Below, one piece after another: positions 1 through 7,843 of a stretch of 64,000 nt of DNA (the stretch's first letter is position 1; the number at the start of each line of letters is the position of its first letter). This DNA comes from Oscillospiraceae bacterium. Its GTDB lineage: Bacteria > Bacillota > Clostridia > Oscillospirales > Ruminococcaceae. The translations under genes and the position numbers were made by a program. Where the stretch lies: assembly GCA_021201235.1 (NCBI GenBank), contig JAJQFI010000024.1, forward strand, positions 124,001 to 188,000, in the 5' to 3' direction. The notes under the pieces are model-generated. The model was given only the letters and a program-made list of their open reading frames with translations. It was not told where the DNA came from and searched no databases.

Positions 1-670
1 GGGGCTTGCTTCGTTCGATGATAAGATTTCGGAGCTTGAGGAAAAGAAGTCTCAGCTTCTGATTGAAGTCACGAAGAAAGCTGAAGAGCTTTCGAAGCAT
101 CGTGAGGAAGCCTCGGAAAGATTCTCGAAACAAGTTGCGGAAGAGCTCTCGTTCTTAAATATGCCAAATGTAAAGCTTGAAGTCAGAAGCTCAAAGGGCA
201 AGCTTACCCTAAGCGGAATGGACTCTATTGAGTTTCTGATTTCCGCCAACAAGGGCGAATCTCCGAAGCCCCTTGCAAAGATTGCTTCCGGCGGTGAGCT
301 TTCGAGGATTATGCTTGCTCTCAAGACTGTTCTTGCCGACAGAGACTCAATTCCGACTCTTATATTTGATGAAATAGATTCAGGCGTCAGTGGCAGAGCG
401 GCCCAGAAAATTGGAATCAAGCTTAAGGAAATATCACGCAAGCATCAGGTCATATGCGTAACACACCTGGCGCAAATTGCGATTATGGCGGACGACCATA
501 TGTTAATTGAAAAGCATGAATCGGGAGAGAGGACGGTTACTGATGTAACTCATCTCGATTTCGATGAACGTAAATACGAAATAGCACGAATATTGGGCGG
601 CGACAATATTACTGAAACAGTGCTTAAGGATGCCGAAGAACAACTTAAAAATGCTACGAAAGGTGAATAA
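1..670 (+). CDS. recN: DNA repair protein RecN, C-terminal fragment (5' end outside window)
   Basis: Open frame from base 2 through 670; SGGELSRIMLALK, LIFDEIDSGVSGRAAQKIG and CVTHLAQIA are RecN/SMC-like signature and Walker B motifs. Confidence 0.95.
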   Translation, partial: GLASFDDKISELEEKKSQLLIEVTKKAEELSKHREEASERFSKQVAEELSFLNMPNVKLEVRSSKGKLTLSGMDSIEFLISANKGESPKPLAKIASGGELSRIMLALKTVLADRDSIPTLIFDEIDSGVSGRAAQKIGIKLKEISRKHQVICVTHLAQIAIMADDHMLIEKHESGERTVTDVTHLDFDERKYEIARILGGDNITETVLKDAEEQLKNATKGE

Positions 671-672
671 CT

Positions 673-1242
673 ATGATACTTTGTTTTCTTGCAGACGGCT
701 TTGAAGAAGTTGAGGCTCTGACTCCTATAGATTGCCTCAGAAGATGCAAAAAGGAAGTTAAAACTATAGGCATAGGCGGTAAAACTCAGATTCATGGCTC
801 TCATGCCGTCACTGTAAAGGCTGATATTGCTGACATCGACTACTACCTGTCCGACGATATAGAAATGATTATTCTTCCCGGCGGAAAGACAGGAACCGAT
901 AATCTTGAAAAAAGCGTACTCGTAAAGCAGGCGATAGATATCTGCATGACGAAGAATCTTCCCATCGCCGCAATATGCGCCGCTCCTTCAATTCTCGGAC
1001 ACAGGGGACTTCTTAAGGGCAAGAAAGCCGTTTGCTATACAGGTTTTGAGAAAGAGCTTATCGGCGCCGAGGTTCTTGACACTGCAGTTGCCATCGACGG
1101 AAATATCATCACCGGTTGCGGAATGGGTGGGGCACTTGAGTTCTCCTATGCGATAGTTTCAAAGCTTATTTCAAAAGAAAAAGCCGATGAGCTGATGGAT
1201 TCTCTCAACGTAAGACAGCGCAAGATTGATATTGAAATTTAA
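673..1242 (+). CDS. DJ-1/PfpI (ThiJ) family protein
   Basis: ADGFEEVEALTPIDCLRR, IILPGG and AAICAAPSILG nucleophile-elbow motif typical of the family. Confidence 0.9.
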   Translation: MILCFLADGFEEVEALTPIDCLRRCKKEVKTIGIGGKTQIHGSHAVTVKADIADIDYYLSDDIEMIILPGGKTGTDNLEKSVLVKQAIDICMTKNLPIAAICAAPSILGHRGLLKGKKAVCYTGFEKELIGAEVLDTAVAIDGNIITGCGMGGALEFSYAIVSKLISKEKADELMDSLNVRQRKIDIEI

Positions 1243-1273
1243 CCTATAAAGAATTCCGACATAAAGGTGAAAT

Positions 1274-2674
1274 ATGAGCGATAATAATAACTACGAAAAT
1301 ATTGATGAGCTTCTTTCCTCAATGCTGAATGAGACACGTTCATCTCAGGCACAAAATGCGACCACCGGGCAGGCTGTTGCTTCCGAGGAAGTGAAAACCG
1401 CTTCGGAGAACTTGTCAAAAACCTCGGTAATGAGTCGCGCAGTGCGAATTGACGACGAAATCGATTCGGACAGTGTTTCCGGTCAGACGAATGTTTTCAA
1501 CTTCGGAACGTTTCAATCTCAGAACGGCAGAACCGCACTGGTATCCGACGACGAAGAAGAACAGCAGGAGACGCCCGTAAAAAAAGCGGAAAAGCCTCAT
1601 AAGAAAAAGAAGAAAAAACGCAGAAAAAGAAATTATACCGCTTATGGTGGCATAGTCTTGGCTACGTTTGTTTTGTGCGCTTCAATACTGATATCTCTTT
1701 TCATAATAGTCGTAATAAGAGATGTACTGGGAATAGAAGACAACGACAATCAGTTTACCATCTATGTAGAAGAGGGCTCTTCGACGTGGGATATTGCCGA
1801 ACAGCTCTATGACGAGGGCGTTATCCAGTACAAAGAGGTATTCGTTGCCTTTGCCAGAATTATGGGTGCTGACGGAAACATGTATCCCGGTGACCTCGAT
1901 GTTGCATATAACATGAGTTACGCTGACATTATAGACGACCTGATGGAAGCCAGAGAATCGAAAGAAACCGTGACCATCACGTTTATCGAAGGCATCACTC
2001 TTTACGAAGCCGCACAGCTTCTTGAGGATAACGGCGTATGCGATGCAGATGAATTTATCTATACCTTCAACTCAACGGCATTCGGCTATGATTACGAGCA
2101 GTATGTATCATCGGAAAGCCTGAAGCTCTATAAGTACGAGGGCTTCCTGTTCTCTGATACCTACGAATTCTATGTCGGAGATACAGCTTACAATGTAGCT
2201 AAAAAGATAAGAGAGAGAACAGACGATATTCTCACATCCGATGTTATCGCCAGAGCCGGGGAGATCGGGTATTCACTCGAAGAGGTCGTAATTCTCGCTT
2301 CAATAGTCCAGAAGGAAGCCGGAAGTGTTTCGGATATGCCATCTGTAGCATCCGTATTTATAAACAGACTGAACAACCCTGAACAGTATCCGAGGCTTCA
2401 ATCTGACGCAACTACAGCGTATATCGACAATATCATAACTCAGGTGATGACCGTTTCGTCGCAGAGCATATGTGACGCTTATGACACATATACATGCTTG
2501 GGGCTTCCCGTCGGAGCTATCTGTAACCCCGGAGAGGATGCAATAAATGCTGTTCTTTACGCGGATGAGACCGATTACTATTACTTCTGCACAGACCCCG
2601 AAACCGGTGTTGCATACTTTGCTTCGACCTATGATGAGCATGTTGCAAACTGCGAGCTTCTGGGCATTATGTGA
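1274..2674 (+). CDS. mltG: Endolytic transglycosylase MltG (YceG-like)
   Basis: Lys-rich cytoplasmic N-term, one TM, then VILASIVQKEAG, VFINRL and LQSDATTAY motifs of MltG. Confidence 0.93.
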   Translation: MSDNNNYENIDELLSSMLNETRSSQAQNATTGQAVASEEVKTASENLSKTSVMSRAVRIDDEIDSDSVSGQTNVFNFGTFQSQNGRTALVSDDEEEQQETPVKKAEKPHKKKKKKRRKRNYTAYGGIVLATFVLCASILISLFIIVVIRDVLGIEDNDNQFTIYVEEGSSTWDIAEQLYDEGVIQYKEVFVAFARIMGADGNMYPGDLDVAYNMSYADIIDDLMEARESKETVTITFIEGITLYEAAQLLEDNGVCDADEFIYTFNSTAFGYDYEQYVSSESLKLYKYEGFLFSDTYEFYVGDTAYNVAKKIRERTDDILTSDVIARAGEIGYSLEEVVILASIVQKEAGSVSDMPSVASVFINRLNNPEQYPRLQSDATTAYIDNIITQVMTVSSQSICDAYDTYTCLGLPVGAICNPGEDAINAVLYADETDYYYFCTDPETGVAYFASTYDEHVANCELLGIM

Positions 2675-2685
2675 GGTGAACAGAC

Positions 2686-3924
2686 ATGTCTCAGATTGAA
2701 ATTCTTTCTCCTGCCGGGGATGAAGAGCGACTCGACGCGGCGTTACTTTTCGGCGCAGACGCTGTGTATCTTGCGGGAAAGAGCTATGGCATGCGAGGTT
2801 CTCCGGCTAACTTCACGCTCGAACAGTTGAAATCTGCCTGTGACAAGGCTCATGCTCTTGGGAAGAAAGTTTACCTCACCGTAAATATTCTTCCCAACAA
2901 CTCCGAAGCGGATATGCTCGAAGGCTATATTAAAGAGGCATATGCCTGCGGAATAGATGCCGCAATAGTGAGTGATATAGGCTCCTTTGCTCTGATGAGA
3001 AAAGCTGTCCCCGATTTGGCGCTTCACGTTTCGACTCAAGCAGGAGTTGTGAATTACCTCACAGCAAGAACATTTTACGATATGGGAGCAAAGCGGGTTG
3101 TCCTCGCAAGAGAGCTTTCGCTTGATGAAATTGCCGAAATCAGAGCTAAAACTCCGAGCGATCTGGAGATAGAATGCTTCGTTCACGGTGCGATGTGTGT
3201 CTCATTCTCGGGTAGATGCCTCCTGTCACAGTATCTGACAGGCAGAAACGCAAACAGGGGCGAATGTGCTCAGCCTTGCCGTTGGAGCTACAGTCTCGTC
3301 GAAGAAACCAGACCTAATGAGTACTATGCGATTTCGGAAGATGAGAAGGGCAGTTATATTCTTAACGCCAAAGACCTCTGCATGATTGAGCACCTTGACG
3401 AGCTTGCAAAAGCCGGCGTAACAAGCTTCAAAATCGAAGGCAGAGCAAAATCGGCGTACTACGTTTCGGTTGTAACCAATGCTTATAAAAAAGCTAAAGA
3501 GATACTTCTTAAGAATCCCGATGATTATCAGCTTCCCGAATGGATTAAGGAAGAAGTCTTCAAGGTCTCTCACCGCAAATACTGCAGGGGATTCTACTTT
3601 GGTCATCCTAATGACTGCCAGTATTATCCCACAAGCGGGTATGAGCGGATTTGCGATATTGTAGCGGTTGTCGAAAGCTACGACAACGGAATGCTCAGAT
3701 GCTCGCAAAGAAACAGATTCTTTGAGGGCGACAATCTGGAGCTTCTCATTCCGGACAGCGAGCCGATAAAGTTCACCGCAAACGAGATTTACGACGAGTT
3801 TGGCGAACGGGTTCAGAACGCCAACAAAGCAACGATGAAGCTTTCAATCCCGTTTGAACATAAAGTTCCCGCCGGTTCCATAATAAGAAAAGAAATCACA
3901 AACGACCGTGCAGAAAAGATATAA
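2686..3924 (+). CDS. Peptidase U32 family protein
   Basis: EILSPAGDEERLDAALLFGADAVYLAG and ECFVHGAMCVSFSGRCLLSQYLTGRNANRGECAQPCRW are U32 signatures. Confidence 0.95.
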   Translation: MSQIEILSPAGDEERLDAALLFGADAVYLAGKSYGMRGSPANFTLEQLKSACDKAHALGKKVYLTVNILPNNSEADMLEGYIKEAYACGIDAAIVSDIGSFALMRKAVPDLALHVSTQAGVVNYLTARTFYDMGAKRVVLARELSLDEIAEIRAKTPSDLEIECFVHGAMCVSFSGRCLLSQYLTGRNANRGECAQPCRWSYSLVEETRPNEYYAISEDEKGSYILNAKDLCMIEHLDELAKAGVTSFKIEGRAKSAYYVSVVTNAYKKAKEILLKNPDDYQLPEWIKEEVFKVSHRKYCRGFYFGHPNDCQYYPTSGYERICDIVAVVESYDNGMLRCSQRNRFFEGDNLELLIPDSEPIKFTANEIYDEFGERVQNANKATMKLSIPFEHKVPAGSIIRKEITNDRAEKI

Positions 3925-3948
3925 AATTAATATAAGGGTGTATGTTTC

Positions 3949-4920
3949 ATGATTGATTCCAATTTCTATCCGCTGATACTTAAAGCTCCTCTCAAGGACT
4001 ACCTTTGGGGCGGAACAAGACTTAAAACAGATTTTGGCTTTGAAAGTGACCTTTCAAAGGTCGCAGAGGCGTGGGTCGTTTCCTGCCATAAGGACGGACC
4101 GAGCATCGTTTCAAACGGCTCTTTAAAGGGAAAATCTCTTGAAGAAGCTATAGAGATACTGGGTACAGATGCTCTTGGTGACGCCTGCAAAGACTTTGAC
4201 AGATTTCCGATTCTCGTCAAGCTCATTGACGCCAAGGACAGACTTTCAATTCAGGTTCACCCGAGTGACGAATACGCAAGAGCCAACGAAGGCGACAACG
4301 GCAAAACCGAGATGTGGTATGTCATCGACTGCGACGAAGGCGCACAGCTTATCTATGGCTTCAAGCACAGCATCGGAAAAGAAGAGTTCAAAGAGAGAAT
4401 CGAATCAAATACGCTTGATGACGTTCTGAACTATGTGGATGTCCACAAGGGCGATATTTTCTTCATTCCTTCCGGAACTGTTCACGCAATAGGGAAGGGA
4501 ATACTCATTGCGGAGATTCAGCAAAATTCAAACGTTACCTACCGTGTATCCGATTATGGAAGACTCGGAGCCGATGGCAAGCCGAGAGAGCTACATGTTG
4601 AGAAGGCTATTGCTGTATCCGACACGAATCCTCCGCTGGACCTCTATGGAAATGTAGGAAAGGTCACTGTTTATGAAAACGCTACCGTTCGCAATCTCGC
4701 AAAGTGTAAGTACTTTGATGCTAAACTTATAAATCTGGATGGCAGCTATGAAATAAAGAACGCAGAAAGCTTTGTCTCACTTGTCGTAATTGATGGTGAA
4801 GCCGAGCTCAAATCAGAGCAGGGAAGCTATACCCTCAAAAAAGGAGAGAGTGTGTTTGTTCCGTGCGGAATTGAATTCACCCTCAAAGGCACCGCTCAGA
4901 TTCTTTCAGCATCCGTCTGA
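3949..4920 (+). CDS. manA: Mannose-6-phosphate isomerase, class I
   Basis: LKDYLWGGTRLK, IQVHPSDEYA, KTEMWYVID and GTVHAIGKGILIAEIQQNSNVTYRVSDYGR. Confidence 0.93.
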   Translation: MIDSNFYPLILKAPLKDYLWGGTRLKTDFGFESDLSKVAEAWVVSCHKDGPSIVSNGSLKGKSLEEAIEILGTDALGDACKDFDRFPILVKLIDAKDRLSIQVHPSDEYARANEGDNGKTEMWYVIDCDEGAQLIYGFKHSIGKEEFKERIESNTLDDVLNYVDVHKGDIFFIPSGTVHAIGKGILIAEIQQNSNVTYRVSDYGRLGADGKPRELHVEKAIAVSDTNPPLDLYGNVGKVTVYENATVRNLAKCKYFDAKLINLDGSYEIKNAESFVSLVVIDGEAELKSEQGSYTLKKGESVFVPCGIEFTLKGTAQILSASV

Positions 4921-4933
4921 GTTAATTTCAAAT

Positions 4934-4964
4934 TTGTAACCCGAATAAGCTGTTTTCCATACTA
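4934..4964 (+). promoter_or_regulatory. Candidate sigma-G-type promoter upstream of the ATPase gene
   Basis: TTGTAA - 18 bp - CATACTA; the -10 is identical to the B. subtilis sigma-G consensus as I recall it, the -35 is weak. Confidence 0.35.
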
Positions 4965-4997
4965 TGCTAAAAGTAAAAGTAATGGAGGCACAGCTTT

Positions 4998-6092
4998 ATG
5001 GCTAATACTGAATGTAATATCGACTTCAAAAAGACGTATTTCATGGGTTACTCAACGCCCACCGGTTTTGTAACTCATCTGAAAGATGATATCGAATCGG
5101 GAGAATTCACTACTTACATCATCAAAGGCGGACCCGGAACGGGAAAGTCTTCGCTGATGAAAAAAATCGCTTCGGAGGTTTCCGAGTTGGATGAACCTGA
5201 AATTTACTATTGCTCTTCCGACCCGAATTCTCTCGATGCGGTTTTGTTTGATAATCTGAAGGTTATAATCGCAGACGGAACGGCTCCTCATGTTATCGAA
5301 CCGACATATCCCGGTGCACGAGAAGTTCTGGTCGATCTCGGCGAATGCTGGAATCTCGAATCACTATCATCGAATAAAGACGGAATTATCGACTCGACCA
5401 ACAGAAATCAGAAATATCACGCGCTCGCCAAGAAATATCTCAGTGCGATAATATCCGTAAACGATGATATTATGTCTGTCGGCGACTCAGCATTGGACAG
5501 CTCAAAATTGGACGCATATCTTGAGCGCCTGTGCGCAAGACTTCTTCCGAAGAAGAAAGCTTTCGAAGGCGAAGGTAAAATAAAATTCAGACAGGTGACG
5601 TCGTTTACCCCGGAAGGCGTGAAGACTTTTACCAATCTGTTTGAACACCTGAATGTATATAAAATTGAGGACGACTGCTTTGCGGTGACTGATAAGCTTC
5701 TGAAACAGCTTGCGCAATATGCAAAGAATAACGGATACGACGTTCTGATAAGCAAAAACGTATTCTTGTCTGGAAGTGTATATCAGCACATGATTATCCC
5801 CGAGATAGAAACCGCTTTTGTATCGGGAAATTCCTGCGACTCTCTCAGCGGTACCAAGATTAATTCAATGAGATTCTATGACAAAGACATCTTAAGAGAT
5901 AAGCACAAAAGGCTTATGTTTGACGAAGGCATTGTGAAAGAGCTCACGGATGAGATGATTTCAGCTCTTAAAACAGCCAAAGAAATTCACGACGAGCTCG
6001 AAAGCTACTATATCAAGGCTATGGACTTTGAGAAAGTCAATCTGACTTGCGAAAGACTCATAGAAAGAATCAGGACGAACGGGGAGAATTGA
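4998..6092 (+). CDS. P-loop ATPase (PRK06851-like)
   Basis: Walker A KGGPGTGKSSLMKKIA near N-terminus; RBS ATGGAGG upstream. Confidence 0.75.
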   Translation: MANTECNIDFKKTYFMGYSTPTGFVTHLKDDIESGEFTTYIIKGGPGTGKSSLMKKIASEVSELDEPEIYYCSSDPNSLDAVLFDNLKVIIADGTAPHVIEPTYPGAREVLVDLGECWNLESLSSNKDGIIDSTNRNQKYHALAKKYLSAIISVNDDIMSVGDSALDSSKLDAYLERLCARLLPKKKAFEGEGKIKFRQVTSFTPEGVKTFTNLFEHLNVYKIEDDCFAVTDKLLKQLAQYAKNNGYDVLISKNVFLSGSVYQHMIIPEIETAFVSGNSCDSLSGTKINSMRFYDKDILRDKHKRLMFDEGIVKELTDEMISALKTAKEIHDELESYYIKAMDFEKVNLTCERLIERIRTNGEN

Positions 6093-6159
6093 AATCCTCA
6101 AAAGAAGAAAACTGTGCAAATTTACAGCAAAATATCCCACTTCTTTCACAATACAATAC

Positions 6160-6188
6160 TTGATTTTTACAAGACATCAAGGTATAAT
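6160..6188 (+). promoter_or_regulatory. SigA promoter of the Gly-rich protein gene
   Basis: TTGATT (6160-6165), 17 bp spacer, TATAAT (6183-6188). Confidence 0.75.
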
Positions 6189-6251
6189 AAAATCAAGGCG
6201 ATTTGCCAGACTTGATTGAATCAAGCACTATGTAAGAAAGGAGTGATCGGA

Positions 6252-6500
6252 ATGCCCGGACCAGGTGGACCCGGTGGCGGTCGTGGACCCGGCGGACCCG
6301 GTGGCGGCTTCGGAGGCGGACCAAGAGGCGGCGGAATGGGACCGAGAGGTGGCATGATGCCTCCGCCGAGAAGAAGACCAATGAGACGCGGCTGTGGCAG
6401 TAGCTGTTGCATGCCTTATGTCATGAGCGTTGTCGGTGCGATTTCCGCTCTTACGTTAGGTACAGTAGGCGTCAGATCAGCAAGGAAGAAGAAGCAATAA
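6252..6500 (+). CDS. Small Gly/Pro/Arg-rich protein with Cys cluster and C-terminal TM segment, unknown function
   Basis: ATG at 6252 preceded by AAAGGAGTG RBS and a consensus promoter, followed by a terminator; MPGPGGPGGGRGPGG...RRGCGSSCCMPYVMSVVGAISALTLGTVGVRSARKKKQ. Confidence 0.75.
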   Translation: MPGPGGPGGGRGPGGPGGGFGGGPRGGGMGPRGGMMPPPRRRPMRRGCGSSCCMPYVMSVVGAISALTLGTVGVRSARKKKQ

Positions 6501-6514
6501 TTCCGCTTTAACTA

Positions 6515-6550
6515 TCAAAAAATCCTCAAGCCTAAATGCTTGAGGATTTT
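6515..6550. terminator. Bidirectional intrinsic terminator
   Basis: AAAAATCCTCAAGC-ctaaat-GCTTGAGGATTTTT perfect 14-bp stem between convergent genes. Confidence 0.9.
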
Positions 6551-7637
6551 TCATGCCTTGCAATATTGTAACTAAAGTAATTATCAGTAGGGGAGTTCTC
6601 CGAATCATCTTCCGACTTCTCAGACGGCTTCACTGCGTTACCATTCGCCTTCATATCTGCAAGAGGGGAGCTTTCAACAGCCGTTTTTCTGTCCTTATTA
6701 GATAAGTGGGTGTAGATTTCGGTTGTAGCAACACTAACATGTCCCAAAACGTCCTTCAAAACTATCGGGTCAACATCGCCGTATTCATACATAAGAGTTG
6801 CAGCGGTATGTCTTAGCTTATGTGGAGAAATTCCAAGGTTTCCGAGACCGGCTATTTCAAGTTGGTCCTCAACAATACGCTGAATCCTACGATTTGAAAG
6901 CCGCCGATGGTCATGATATGACGACAAAAAGATGGCATCGGGATCCACCAAAGACTTTGGTCTGACCTCCAAATAAGCGTTCAATGCCGAAATACAGGCA
7001 TCATTCAGATAAACGATCCGTTCCTTCCGACCTTTTCCGAAAACCCTGAGCGTTCTTGCGCTTTCGCTGTAATCATCAATATCCAATCCAGCAAGCTCGC
7101 TGAGTCGCAAACCGCAATTAAGAAATATAGTTAATATACAGTAATCACGGAGATAATTCTCGCTCTTTACATCATCCAAAAGTTCTTTGCTTTGGTCAAG
7201 CTCAAGATACTTAGGAAGAGTCTTTTCCGGTCTCGGAAGCTCCAGCTTGTCAAGAGGATTTGTTTCGAGCCTATATATCTCCGGAGATCTATACGAAGCT
7301 AAGAAATCATAAAACCTACGCAGAGACGACGTTTTTCTGGCACGAGTTTTATTTGAGTTATTGCGCTCATTTATAAGATAGTTCATGTACTCGTAAGCAT
7401 CCATCAACGTAAATTCTTTGACATAAGAAAAAGGAACGTTCTTAATTGGAATTTTCTCAAAAGGAGTTTCTTCGAGATTGACATCACTGTGTTTGACCGC
7501 AACCAAATATCTTAGAAAAGTACGGATATCAACATAATAGGCTTCAACGGTTCTATCAGTACGACCGACAACGGAGCCGGCATATGTAAGATAGCCGCTG
7601 AGATACACAGGGCAATCTTTTCTGTATTCTTCACGCA
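6532..7637 (-). CDS. Tyrosine recombinase (XerC/XerD family)
   Basis: NCGLRLSELAGLD, GKGRKERIVYL, PHKLRHTAATLMYEYG, VLGHVSVATTEIYTHLS: the full catalytic set; ATG 7637 with GGTGA RBS. Confidence 0.93.
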
Positions 7638-7657
7638 TTATAATCACCACACTTTAT

Positions 7658-7681
7658 AAAAGCGGCTGAAAAGCCGTTTTT
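7658..7681. terminator. Intrinsic terminator/attenuator hairpin 20 bp upstream of the xer start codon
   Basis: AAAAGCGGCT-GAAA-AGCCGTTTTT. Confidence 0.7.
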
Positions 7682-7690
7682 CAGTCCCCC

Positions 7691-7726
7691 CCGATGTGCG
7701 TTAAATTTTGATTTAACGCACATCGG
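7691..7726. repeat. Perfect 16-bp inverted repeat, 4-nt loop
   Basis: CCGATGTGCGTTAAAT-tttg-ATTTAACGCACATCGG. Confidence 0.95.
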
Positions 7727-7843
7727 CATATATTTTATTCTGCACTACTTTACGAATCTATATTCTCAAAAGACACCAATATACAACCCAAAAAAGCACT
7801 TCCCCATGATCACTTTTACACGTCGGCTACTAATCACTGATAA

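Noticed and set aside
6221-6412. 63-aa Pro-rich minus-strand ORF (PPLGPIPPPLGPPPKPPPGPPG)
   Set aside because: Complement of the Gly-rich protein gene, which has the promoter, RBS and terminator on the plus strand.
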